From assembly GCA_017469785.1 (NCBI GenBank), contig JAFUFU010000050.1, positions 1 through 60,951 of the forward strand: a DNA stretch of 60,951 nt. Direction: 5' to 3'. Every line of letters starts with the position of its first letter. The first letter of the stretch is position 1. The position numbers and the translations under genes are program-made. Positions 8,821 through 16,814 of the stretch are shown here, one piece after another. This DNA comes from Treponema sp. Lineage in GTDB: Bacteria > Spirochaetota > Spirochaetia > Treponematales > Treponemataceae. Below the pieces are notes generated by a model. That model did no database searches and had not been told where the DNA came from. It worked only from the letters and a program-made list of their open reading frames with translations.

Positions 8821-10674
8821 ATGAAAAAATCATTGCCGGTTACTGTTTTTTTCCTTATTATTGCGGCAGCAGTTCTTGTTTCATGCTCTGGAGTCACTGC
8901 GTCTGATTCTGCTGCATCGCTTCTTGTCAGTCTCCCGGTACCCCATTCTCGTACTGCCTCGTGGGTGACAGAAATTGATTCTTATTCAGTTACCGTGAAG
9001 GGTTCAGGGGCAGAATCATATTCCCAGACGCAAAAAGTAGGACAGAATGCTTCCGTTGCTTTTTATAATCTTCCGGCAGGTAACTGTTCTGTTTCTGTCC
9101 TTGCGCAAAATCAAAATGGCGAAGAAATCGCCAAGGGTTCAGGCGAAACGCTCATTCAGGAAGAAAAAACTGCCTCGGTGACAATCAGGCTTTCATATAT
9201 CGGCACGGAAGATGAAGATATCGACGCTGTGGAAGAAGATATCGACGAAAATTCCATTACTTATGGCGGAACGGTTTCTCTGAACGGCCTTGAATACAAA
9301 ACCCTGTCCGCTGCTCTCATTGCGGCAAATGAAAGCTCATCAGCAAATAAAATCGTCTTCAACGGAAACATAAAAGAAAATCTTCTTGCCACAAGCGGCG
9401 ATTCAAATCTTTCCATTAACGTGAACACGACTATTGACCTGAATGGCTATGTATTATCATGGGCCGAATTTGATGAAAGTGCAATGGGCGACTATGACGC
9501 GGAAGAAATCCCGCTTTTTGAAATCAACGCTAGTAATGTAACCCTCCTTATAACTAACGGAACTATCATCAGTCCTGATGGGGTAGTGCACAATGCTAAT
9601 CTTGTCTCAACCGGCTCCAGCCTGACTGGCTCGAATATCGTCCTTTCCAAATTAAAGATTCTCAACATACATAGCTCGTACAGTCTGATTGCAATGGACG
9701 CAAGCGGGGGCGGCTTGTATATGGATACTGTTACCATGAAAAATTCTTCCTGCTCGCGTGAAAGTACTGGGGCAATTTACGTCACTGAGGCAAGGTTCAG
9801 TGCCTTGAACACATGTCTTGAAAATGTTCTCGGTGATACGGCTTCCGTATATCTTTACGGACTGACGGATGGTGCATTTGTCGGAGGTTCAATTATACTT
9901 TCTTCAGATGAAAGCCTTTCTGCAGCTACTGCAACGGAATCTCGTGATAATGCTATATATATTGCCAGATCTTCTAATTTCTCATCCTCAGCGTCAGCAC
10001 CGTTTGCAGTCTCATCGTCCGTAATTTATTCAAATACGGCAGCTCACGGCTATCCAGTGGCAATAACTGACTCAGAAGCTTTCAATCTTTCTGACGGAGT
10101 TAAATTTTACCGGTTCAACGAAGACTCTTTTGAAGTGGAGCAGATTACGAAAACAAAGTCTGATGGCTCAACAGAAGAATATGTAACCATTTCTGATATT
10201 GATTCAAGTCTCTCTGCGTCTGCAAATATTCTTGCGGCGGCTCAGTCAAGTGAGCTTACGAAATCCCTTGATTCTGAGGAGACGGCCATTTCTTTGGGAT
10301 ACAGTTCGGCTATGTATATCAGCGGTAATTCAGAAATTTATGGTACGGTAGAAATGAATTACAACTCTGTATTAAATTGTGCTTCTGCAATCGCCCAGAC
10401 CGGTGAAATCACATCAGATGTAGTCACAAAAGTTGATTTTGGCGAAGTCTCCAACATTTCATATTATACTAATGCAAGAAACAATGCGCCTTTCTATTGG
10501 GCTGGAGGAAGCGAAAGCAGTGATGACATGCAAAATTCCTTTGATCTTTCTAAATTTCAAATCTATGACCCTGATGGTGATTTTTCTTCTTATTTAATTT
10601 CTGCAACTTCTCGCACTGTCACTGATGCAGGGGAAAGCAGCGGAAATACAATTTATGCGCCGATAGAACAATAA
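8821..10674 (+). CDS. Large Ser/Asn-rich surface lipoprotein, possible beta-helix
   Basis: A lipoprotein signal peptide ends in the lipobox LVSC with the lipidated Cys at residue 22. The remaining nearly 600 residues are low-charge and rich in Ser, Thr, Asn and Gly. They start with a domain like those binding carbohydrate or matrix (SYSVTVKGSGAESYSQ). An acidic linker (EDEDIDAVEEDIDEN) follows, and then a region with repeated short strands (NVTLLITNGTIIS, SNIVLSKLKILN, GGLYMDTVTMKNSS) that resembles a right-handed parallel beta-helix. The AAGGGG site lies 9 bases before ATG. I do not recognise a named family. Such lipoproteins are commonly surface exposed in spirochaetes. Confidence 0.75.
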   Translation: MKKSLPVTVFFLIIAAAVLVSCSGVTASDSAASLLVSLPVPHSRTASWVTEIDSYSVTVKGSGAESYSQTQKVGQNASVAFYNLPAGNCSVSVLAQNQNGEEIAKGSGETLIQEEKTASVTIRLSYIGTEDEDIDAVEEDIDENSITYGGTVSLNGLEYKTLSAALIAANESSSANKIVFNGNIKENLLATSGDSNLSINVNTTIDLNGYVLSWAEFDESAMGDYDAEEIPLFEINASNVTLLITNGTIISPDGVVHNANLVSTGSSLTGSNIVLSKLKILNIHSSYSLIAMDASGGGLYMDTVTMKNSSCSRESTGAIYVTEARFSALNTCLENVLGDTASVYLYGLTDGAFVGGSIILSSDESLSAATATESRDNAIYIARSSNFSSSASAPFAVSSSVIYSNTAAHGYPVAITDSEAFNLSDGVKFYRFNEDSFEVEQITKTKSDGSTEEYVTISDIDSSLSASANILAAAQSSELTKSLDSEETAISLGYSSAMYISGNSEIYGTVEMNYNSVLNCASAIAQTGEITSDVVTKVDFGEVSNISYYTNARNNAPFYWAGGSESSDDMQNSFDLSKFQIYDPDGDFSSYLISATSRTVTDAGESSGNTIYAPIEQ

Positions 10675-10749
10675 TGGAATTTTATTTGCGGATAGCTGGA
10701 ACTCATGGTATTATTATATAAATGCTCTGCTGGTAGATAACTTTATACC

Positions 10750-10777
10750 GGGGGGGGGTATAATACGGGGGCTTTAT
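10750..10777 (+). promoter_or_regulatory. Nine-G homopolymer abutting a TATAAT box, upstream of the GGDEF-EAL gene
   Basis: Nine consecutive G (10750-10758) run directly into a perfect TATAAT (10759-10764), followed by five more G at 10767-10771 that may act as the ribosome binding site for the TTG start at 10778. No convincing -35 box stands 15-18 bases upstream. If TATAAT is used, the G run lies in the spacer, so slippage would change spacer length and promoter strength. Homopolymeric G tracts that vary promoter activity are known in Treponema pallidum. Phase variation here is inferred. Confidence 0.55.
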
Positions 10778-12745
10778 TTGAATCTTTCTAAAAAATTTTT
10801 AAATAAATCTATTCGCACCATCAGGAAAATTCTGGGGCTTCAAGGATATAGCGATTATTTCAAGCGTTATTTTGATATGGATAACGCCCGTTCCGGCATT
10901 GTAATCTCAATCATTGTCATTATTCTTGAATTTTTCATGATTTCCTATGTGACTTATCATATCATTGTCGGCTCAACATCCCGCTCGCTTTTATGGCTGG
11001 TCCAGCATCTGGGGGCATTTTTCGTTCTCCTGTCATCTGCCACCGTTCTTTACATCCAGTCAAAACGTAATCTTGACGGAAACCAAAAAAGACGCATTTT
11101 CGGCAAGATAATCCGGATTGTGTTCGCAATTATTAGTCTTATTTTTGGAATATATATTTCTTATCTTGACTATCTCAAGGGCGAGCAGGCTTTTGTTTTC
11201 ACGACCATGGAGATTTTTATTTTCGGAATTCTCCTTTGGCGGCCGGCGGTCTCTCTTGCCTTGTCTGCCATTTCATGCCTCTTTTTCTATTTTCTTTGCA
11301 GTTCCGCAGTCCCGGCATCATTTGCATTCAAGATGAATTTGTTTACTGTCTGGCTTGGTGTCTTTGTCAGCTCAGCGGTTCGTTTTCAGCAGAAATTCCT
11401 TGAAGCAAAAAAATCCGAGCATATCGAAAATCTCAACACATATCTGGGGGAGGTTGCTGTCACGGATGAAACTACTGGCATCGGAAACCTGCTTGCATTC
11501 AGAAACAGGGTAGGGGAGATTCGCACTGGCAATCCGTCTGGTTTCCTGCGGAGTATCTTTCTTTTTCTGAACGTGTCGAATTTTTCGAGTTATAACGAAA
11601 AGCATGGTTTTGATGAAGGAAGTCAGTTCCTCAGCTCAATTGCGCACACTCTGACCTATACCTTTACCGGGGATCCTGTTGCCCGTTTCTCAGACGATCA
11701 TTTTATTGTCTTTACCAGGAATGACAAGCTTGAGGACGGTTCATTCGGTTTTCAGCGAAAACTTGAATCTATCCGCAGAAAAATTGTGGTGGCCGATAAT
11801 GACGTAAAACTGGGGCTGAAAGTCGGTGCCTATATTCCGGAAGATGTCTCCTGCCACACCAACACGGCCTGCGATTTTGCTCGATATGCCTGCGACAGCA
11901 TCCGAAAGAAATATGACGTTGACTATTGTGAGTACACTACGGCCAGCGCGGAAGATTTTGCCCGCCGCCAGTATGTCATCAACAATATCGACAAGGCAAT
12001 CAAGAACGGATACATTCATATTTATTATCAGCCTGTGGTGCTGTCCAAAAACAAAGAGCTTTGCGGATTCGAAGCCCTTGCCCGCTGGATTGATCCCAAA
12101 TATGGTTTCATGCCTCCATATGCTTTCATCTCAACCCTTGAAGAATACCGCCAGATTCACAAACTTGACGCATATATCGTCAAAAAACTCTGCGAAGACA
12201 TTCTCGAAGCTCCTGCAAAGGGTATTCCCGTGCTTCCGATTTCAATCAATTTTTCACGCCTTGATTTTGAGTTAATGGACGTTGAAAATCTTCTGGAAGA
12301 GTGCATTGAAAAGAACAACATTGATAAAAACTTGATTCATATTGAAGTGACGGAAAGCGCTCTTTCGCAAAACGACAAGAATCTCCAGGAAACACTCCGC
12401 CGGCTCAAAGGAAAGAATTATTCTCTCTGGCTGGATGATTTTGGCTCAGGATACTCCGGACTGAACATCCTCAAAGAATACGACTTTGACATGATGAAAA
12501 TCGACATGGCTTTCCTGCGTAATTTTTCGTCCACGCCAAAAAGCCGACCGATTCTTAAAAATATCGTTACCCTTGCAAAGGACATTGGAATGCACACTCT
12601 ATCTGAGGGCGTTGAGACGGAAGAAGCCTTTGAATTTCTCCGTGAAATCGGCTGCGAGCGGATTCAGGGGTATCTTTTCGGAAAACCCATGCCCAAGGAC
12701 GAGATTGTCAGTAAAATCAAGAAAGGCGAGTTCTTGATTTCATAA
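10778..12745 (+). CDS. Membrane GGDEF-EAL protein, probable c-di-GMP phosphodiesterase
   Basis: Residues about 30-195 form a multi-span membrane sensor. A GGDEF-like domain (about 225-375) follows, in which the signature is degenerate (RFSDDHF in place of GGDEF), so it is unlikely to make c-di-GMP. The C-terminal EAL domain (about 400-645) keeps its catalytic set: FEALARW, the Asn in INFSRLDFE, EVTES, LDDFGSGYS, KIDMAFLR, and EGVETEEAF...IQGYLFGKP. The likely net activity is hydrolysis of c-di-GMP to pGpG at the inner membrane, with the degenerate GGDEF as a possible GTP-sensing regulator. The start is TTG. The gene stands alone, and its promoter carries the G run described at 10750. Confidence 0.87.
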   Translation: MNLSKKFLNKSIRTIRKILGLQGYSDYFKRYFDMDNARSGIVISIIVIILEFFMISYVTYHIIVGSTSRSLLWLVQHLGAFFVLLSSATVLYIQSKRNLDGNQKRRIFGKIIRIVFAIISLIFGIYISYLDYLKGEQAFVFTTMEIFIFGILLWRPAVSLALSAISCLFFYFLCSSAVPASFAFKMNLFTVWLGVFVSSAVRFQQKFLEAKKSEHIENLNTYLGEVAVTDETTGIGNLLAFRNRVGEIRTGNPSGFLRSIFLFLNVSNFSSYNEKHGFDEGSQFLSSIAHTLTYTFTGDPVARFSDDHFIVFTRNDKLEDGSFGFQRKLESIRRKIVVADNDVKLGLKVGAYIPEDVSCHTNTACDFARYACDSIRKKYDVDYCEYTTASAEDFARRQYVINNIDKAIKNGYIHIYYQPVVLSKNKELCGFEALARWIDPKYGFMPPYAFISTLEEYRQIHKLDAYIVKKLCEDILEAPAKGIPVLPISINFSRLDFELMDVENLLEECIEKNNIDKNLIHIEVTESALSQNDKNLQETLRRLKGKNYSLWLDDFGSGYSGLNILKEYDFDMMKIDMAFLRNFSSTPKSRPILKNIVTLAKDIGMHTLSEGVETEEAFEFLREIGCERIQGYLFGKPMPKDEIVSKIKKGEFLIS

Positions 12746-12837
12746 CGGGAGAGGAGAATGCAGGATTCCTGTGTTTTTGTCGTTTGGTAGACAGAACGTG
12801 CATTATGGAAAGTTGCTGGATATTACTTGTGAGTCCC

Positions 12838-13809
12838 TCACAGGATAAGGCTTGTCACAGTTGCTAGAATCACGGTTAAAATTGTCGTTCCGTACATCAG
12901 CGTATTTGCCCGCAGGATATCCCTTGTTTCAAACTCCCTGACCCTGTCCCCGATAAATTCTTTTTTTTCGACGATGCCGCCGTAAACTGTGTCTCCTGCA
13001 AGCTGAACGCCCAAGGCTCCGGCGCACACGCTTTCTGTCTGCGCTGAATTTGGGCTGGCATGTTTATAGCGGTCCCGAAGAAAGATTTTCAAAGCGTTTT
13101 TAGCGGATAATCCGGGCAGAATCGCTGCGGCAAGAATCATAAGTCCGGCGGAAATTCGCGCCGGAATGAAGTTCGCGATATCGTCTAGTTTGGCGGCGCA
13201 GAATCCGAAGTTATAATAACGCTCATTTTTATATGCAATCATCGAATCAAGGGTGTTTATGGCTTTGTAGGTCATTCCGCCGCAGGCCCCCAGAAACATC
13301 ATAAAAAATAATGGCGCGACTACTCCATCGCTTGTGTTTTCCGCAACTGTCTCCACGGCCGCCCGTATGATTCCTTTTTCGTCGAGAATGTCAGTGTCCC
13401 GTCCTACAATCATTGAAACGGCCTTTCTTGCTGAAACTATGTTTTTTTTCAATGCCCGGTAAACTTTCACGCTTTCATGGCAGAGACTTCGTGCTGCAAG
13501 GCATTGGTAGCACATGAGAGACTCAATTGCAAGAAAAAGAAATGGATGAATGAGTTTGCAGACAAAGAGAATCGCAGCAGGAAATAGGAAAGAAAGAGAG
13601 ATAAGGCAAAAAACCAGAAAAAATCCCTTGAAACGCTGCTTTTTTGCCGAATCATCAGTCTTGTTGAGTCGTCTTTCGAGGAAAGAGATGAGCGCGCCCA
13701 TAAAACGCACGGGATGAGGAAAAAAATGTGGATCTCCGAGAATGCAGTCCAGTATAAATCCCGCAAGAATAGAAAAGAGCCTGTGATTGGATAAGATAAT
13801 TTCTGTCAT
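12838..13809 (-). CDS. cbiB: Adenosylcobinamide-phosphate synthase CbiB
   Basis: Membrane enzyme that attaches the aminopropanol (phosphate) arm to adenosylcobyric acid. The N-terminal signature LDCILGDPHFFPHPVRFMG is diagnostic of CbiB/CobD(Pseudomonas), and VAENTSDGVVAPLFF in the middle is also conserved. There are about four to five membrane segments. I choose the start at 13809 (MTEIILSNHR) with an AGAGGA site, which gives 323 residues, the normal length; an upstream extension to 13899 would lie inside cobU. The start overlaps the cobU stop by 4 bases. It is the last gene of B12 operon 1. Confidence 0.92.
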   Translation of the reverse strand: MTEIILSNHRLFSILAGFILDCILGDPHFFPHPVRFMGALISFLERRLNKTDDSAKKQRFKGFFLVFCLISLSFLFPAAILFVCKLIHPFLFLAIESLMCYQCLAARSLCHESVKVYRALKKNIVSARKAVSMIVGRDTDILDEKGIIRAAVETVAENTSDGVVAPLFFMMFLGACGGMTYKAINTLDSMIAYKNERYYNFGFCAAKLDDIANFIPARISAGLMILAAAILPGLSAKNALKIFLRDRYKHASPNSAQTESVCAGALGVQLAGDTVYGGIVEKKEFIGDRVREFETRDILRANTLMYGTTILTVILATVTSLIL

Positions 13810-14852
13810 GAAATCCTCTCTGCACGCCCACAGAAAATACGCCACAGTTCGGCTTTTTCCGCGATTTTCTGGAGGGCAAGACCTGTCTCTTCCCGCCATT
13901 TTCGTTGGAAAGCGTCAATCGGCACTACCCCGCAGAAAATATCGTCACAGATAATGATTTGAGGAGATTTCGTTTTTTGCCCGGGGGAATCGTCAGAATC
14001 GTCAAAAAAATCCGTCCGAGGCGAAAGATTGTTTTTTAGGCAATAAGCCACATAATTTTCATAGTGAGCGAGACATTTTTTTGAGAAATCCGGCATAGAA
14101 TCAGGCTCGCATACAAAAATATCCTCGTCCGAAAGGGAAAATTCCCGCCTTGCCCAAGCAGTTTTCCCTTGGTAAGAGCCGCCGAGAATTAATTCATAAT
14201 TCATAATCTTTAATGCATAATTTTTGTCTAAATCCACGCCGTTTGAAAGTTGTGCATTCTGCATTGTGCATCCTGCATTGCCAGCCACCATTTCCACCAC
14301 CTTACCGCATTTTTGGGCTATGAAGTTTTCTGTTTCTGCTAAGATTCTTCTATATAATTCCGTTGCCTCATCGTAGATTTTGCCGTCAGAGAAGATGCCG
14401 TCGCTCACGAAAATGACCGAATCGGACTTTTCGATTAGAGCCGTGAGGTCGGATTTAATTTTTTCGGGGAGGGATGGATTCCGAAATAAATTCGGAATGA
14501 CAGTATTTTCAATTGGAATGACAGAGGCTTGTTCCATTTCAGTCAGATTGTCATCCTGATTAAAAAGTTCGTTGGCGATTAAGGCCGTGAGGCTGTCAAA
14601 GAGAACTACCCTGCCCGATTCCATATTTTTTATCGTCTCGCTGAGATTTTTTCCACATTCTATTGTCTGAAAGCCCAAGTCTTTTCGGTCGGCACGGTGT
14701 TTTTCAATCCGCTCCTTGTCTTCCCTGTCCTGGGGAATCATCGTGGCAAAGTAAATCGGACGGCTGCCAGTTTTTCTGGCATACTCACAGGCCAGATCCT
14801 GGGCAAGAGAAGATTTTCCGTTTTTGCAGCCGCCTGAGATTAGTATGTGCAT
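13806..14852 (-). CDS. cobU: CobU adenosylcobinamide kinase/guanylyltransferase fused to a second CobU-like module
   Basis: Residues 1-180 are a full CobU, which phosphorylates and then guanylylates adenosylcobinamide during nucleotide-loop assembly. They carry a P-loop (GGCKNGKSSLA), YFATMIPQDREDKERIEKHR with the guanylylated His region, and VVLFDSLTALIANELF. After a linker comes a second, shorter CobU-like module with its own P-loop-like LGGSYQGKTAWARR and the CobU C-terminal signature CGVVPIDAFQRKWREETG. Ordinary CobU has about 180 residues; here there are 348. Two stretches look like captured repeats: a palindromic element (14470-14535, VIPNLFRNPSLPE) and the linker (about 14185-14285). 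ATG overlaps the cobT stop as TAATG, with GGAG upstream. Confidence 0.88.
   Translation of the reverse strand: MHILISGGCKNGKSSLAQDLACEYARKTGSRPIYFATMIPQDREDKERIEKHRADRKDLGFQTIECGKNLSETIKNMESGRVVLFDSLTALIANELFNQDDNLTEMEQASVIPIENTVIPNLFRNPSLPEKIKSDLTALIEKSDSVIFVSDGIFSDGKIYDEATELYRRILAETENFIAQKCGKVVEMVAGNAGCTMQNAQLSNGVDLDKNYALKIMNYELILGGSYQGKTAWARREFSLSDEDIFVCEPDSMPDFSKKCLAHYENYVAYCLKNNLSPRTDFFDDSDDSPGQKTKSPQIIICDDIFCGVVPIDAFQRKWREETGLALQKIAEKAELWRIFCGRAERIS
14185..14285 (-). repeat. AT-rich short-unit repeat forming the linker between the two CobU modules
   Basis: On the minus strand this stretch contains GCACAATGCAGAATGCACAA and then ATTATGCATT...ATTATGAATTATGAATTA, tandem variants of short units with the look of intergenic repeat DNA. 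In frame it encodes the linker CTMQNAQLSNG...NYALKIMNYEL between the kinase domain and the second CobU-like module. Confidence 0.5.
14470..14535 (-). repeat. Palindromic repeat inserted in frame in cobU
   Basis: Inside cobU lies an ATTCCGAA-TTTA-TTCGGAAT palindrome preceded by two TGTCATTCC phrases. It is translated as a short insertion that includes VIPNLFRNPS, absent from ordinary CobU at this position (between FDSLTALIANELF and the DLTALIEKSDSVIFVSDG strand). The same DNA phrase family, GTCATTCCG...CGGAATC, occurs in cbiET at 22810-22862. Confidence 0.65.
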
Positions 14853-15988
14853 TATGTCTCCAGCGGGGGTGTGGCGCAACGAAGTGCGGCACAGGGGGAA
14901 GGCTTTCCCCCTCGAATTTCATCCAGATAATCGTCGTTGATTTTTGCCTGCCGGAAGGTGGCCATTTCGTTCATAATCACGCAGGCGGCATCCATAATCT
15001 CAAAGGCAAGGGGGCAGCCGCTTCCTTCGCCCAGCCGCATCCGCAAATTCAGGTATGGAACTAACGAAAGTTCGGTCATTGCAAGCTTGTAACCCGCCTC
15101 TTCTGAAAGGTGGGATGGGAAAAAATAGCCAGAAGACAAGGGACAGAGCCGAGCCGCGCACAAGGCCGCCACGATTGAGATGTAGCCGTCGATGACCACG
15201 GGGATTTTACAAGAGGCCGCCCCTAAAAACACGCCGCACATGGCCGCCAGATCAAGGCCGCCAACTTTTTGAAGGACATCGACGACATCATTTTTGTCAG
15301 GCTTATTGAGGACTATTCCCTTTTCGATGACTTCTTTTTTGTGAGCGAGCATTTTGTCTGTAATGCAGCCGCCCCGCCCGGTGATTTTTTCGGGAGGAAT
15401 TCCTGTCAGCACAGAAAGAACCGCCGTGGAAGTCGTGGTATTCCCGATTCCCATTTCGCCCACGCCCAAGACTGAAACTCCGTCGTTTTTTGCATTCCGG
15501 GCAAGCTCGATTCCGATTTCAATGGCACGAAGAGCCTCCTCTCGTGTCATTGCCTCGCCATGCAAGAATGAATTTGTGCCTGCCCTCACCTTTTTATTTA
15601 TGATTTGCGGACAGTCGTAGTCATATTTGATTCCCACATCGACGACCTGAACTTCATTGCCGAAGTACTTTGCCAGCGCGCTCATTCCGGTAAGGTGAGC
15701 CGTCATATTGATTGCCTGAGAGACAGTGACCGACTGGGGAGCCGAGGAAACCCCCTCTTCCGCAACTCCATTGTCCGCGCAAAGAACGATAATCCGCTTT
15801 TTTGGAAGAGAATTGTGCAATTTACCTGTGATTCCTGAAAGCCTCTGTCCGATGGCAAGAAGCTCGCCCATACTTTCAGGCGGCATTGCAAGGCTAGACT
15901 GGTAAGAGGCGGCTTCGCTCATGGCGGCGGCGTTCAGCGGGGAGACGGAAGAGATTGTTTCGGCGAGGAGATGGGGGGAAGTTTTCAT
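14852..15988 (-). CDS. cobT: Nicotinate-nucleotide-dimethylbenzimidazole phosphoribosyltransferase CobT
   Basis: Makes alpha-ribazole phosphate, the activated lower ligand, from nicotinate mononucleotide and a benzimidazole-type base. Motifs seen are LCADNGVAEEGVSSAPQSVT near residue 75, GEMGIGNTTTSTAVL, ITGRGGCITDKM, and the C-terminal LRMRLGEGSGCPLAFEIMDAA with the catalytic-region Glu. The 378 residues exceed the usual 350 by a C-terminal tail (GGKPSPCAALRCATPPLE) encoded by a GC-rich inverted repeat. The ATG at 15988 overlaps the dpnA stop as ATGA, so in this genome cobT translation is coupled to the inserted methyltransferase gene. Its stop overlaps the cobU start. Confidence 0.93.
   Translation of the reverse strand: MKTSPHLLAETISSVSPLNAAAMSEAASYQSSLAMPPESMGELLAIGQRLSGITGKLHNSLPKKRIIVLCADNGVAEEGVSSAPQSVTVSQAINMTAHLTGMSALAKYFGNEVQVVDVGIKYDYDCPQIINKKVRAGTNSFLHGEAMTREEALRAIEIGIELARNAKNDGVSVLGVGEMGIGNTTTSTAVLSVLTGIPPEKITGRGGCITDKMLAHKKEVIEKGIVLNKPDKNDVVDVLQKVGGLDLAAMCGVFLGAASCKIPVVIDGYISIVAALCAARLCPLSSGYFFPSHLSEEAGYKLAMTELSLVPYLNLRMRLGEGSGCPLAFEIMDAACVIMNEMATFRQAKINDDYLDEIRGGKPSPCAALRCATPPLET
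14867..14920 (-). repeat. GC-rich inverted repeat encoding the cobT C-terminal tail
   Basis: GGGGGAAAGCC-TT-CCCCC and GTGCCGCAC-TTCG-TTGCGCCAC style inverted repeats overlap the last 18 codons of cobT, just before the cobU start. The encoded tail is Pro/Ala/Arg-rich and is not part of the CobT fold. It resembles the repeats at 20757-20905 (cbiA) and 3601-3731 in composition and in its CTTCG-centred hairpins. Confidence 0.5.
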
Positions 15989-16803
15989 AAGGTATTTAAT
16001 TTTAGAATTCTTTTTAAATAATCTTCTTTTATTTCTTCGTTGTCAATCTCAATTCGGCGATTTTTGGAAAGTTCAAGGAATTCCGTTTCCCTGTCGATTC
16101 CCAAAAAATTACGGTTTAATAAACAGGCGGCTATCCCTGTGGTGCTTGAACCTGTAAATGGGTCTAGAATCCAGTCATTTTCTCTTGTACTCGCCAAAAT
16201 GATTCGAGCAAGAAGCGGCAGCGGTTTTTGCGTAGGATGCTTACCGCAAGATTTTTCCCACTTTGAAATTGCAGGCAAAGTCCATAAATCTCGCATCTGA
16301 GTTCCGCCGTTGATTTCTTTCATTAATTCGTAGTTGTAATAATGAGTGACTTTCTTGTTTTTTCTCGCCCATAAAATGAATTCTGTTGAATGTGTGAAAA
16401 ACTTACAACTTAAATTCGGCGGTGGATTAGTTTTTGCCCATGTAATGCAGTTCAAAATTCTGAAATCCAGTTCATTGAGCATTTGAGCAACAGAGAAAAT
16501 ATTATGATAAGTTCCAGAAATCCAGATTGTTCCGTTTTCTTTTAGTTTTTCCCTGCAAAGCGAAAGCCATTTATAATTGAATTCATTATCTTTTTCAAAG
16601 CCTTGAGATTTATCCCAGTCACCTTTGTTCACGGAAACCTGCTTTCCGCTCTGCACGGATATTCCACCGTTGGAAAGAAAATAAGGAGGGTCGGCAAAAA
16701 TCATATCGAATTGAAAATTGATATTTGGAAGTAATTCCAAACAGTCGCCTTTAGCGAGAGTAAAGTCTTTATTTTCTGAACGATAGTAAGCTGGGATTGA
16801 AAT
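15985..16803 (-). CDS. dpnA: Site-specific adenine DNA methyltransferase, DpnA type (second GATC methylase)
   Basis: Beta-class N6-adenine methyltransferase closely resembling M2 of DpnII systems. It has the catalytic motif DPPYFLSNGGIS, then KGDWDKSQGFE, TWAKTNPPPNLSCKFFTHSTE and KHPTQKPLPLLARI, and the SAM-binding motif DPFTGSSTTG near the C-terminus. In the pneumococcal DpnII system the equivalent enzyme can methylate single-stranded GATC DNA. The frame has no ATG upstream of the catalytic motif. TTG at 16740 would remove the conserved KGDCLELL segment, whereas homology continues to an ATT at 16803 that has AAGGTG about 7 bases upstream; I take the ATT. It is part of a three-gene cassette with the endonuclease and dpnM. 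Confidence 0.87.
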   Translation of the reverse strand: MSIPAYYRSENKDFTLAKGDCLELLPNINFQFDMIFADPPYFLSNGGISVQSGKQVSVNKGDWDKSQGFEKDNEFNYKWLSLCREKLKENGTIWISGTYHNIFSVAQMLNELDFRILNCITWAKTNPPPNLSCKFFTHSTEFILWARKNKKVTHYYNYELMKEINGGTQMRDLWTLPAISKWEKSCGKHPTQKPLPLLARIILASTRENDWILDPFTGSSTTGIAACLLNRNFLGIDRETEFLELSKNRRIEIDNEEIKEDYLKRILKLNTL

Positions 16804-16814
16804 TTTAGCCCACC

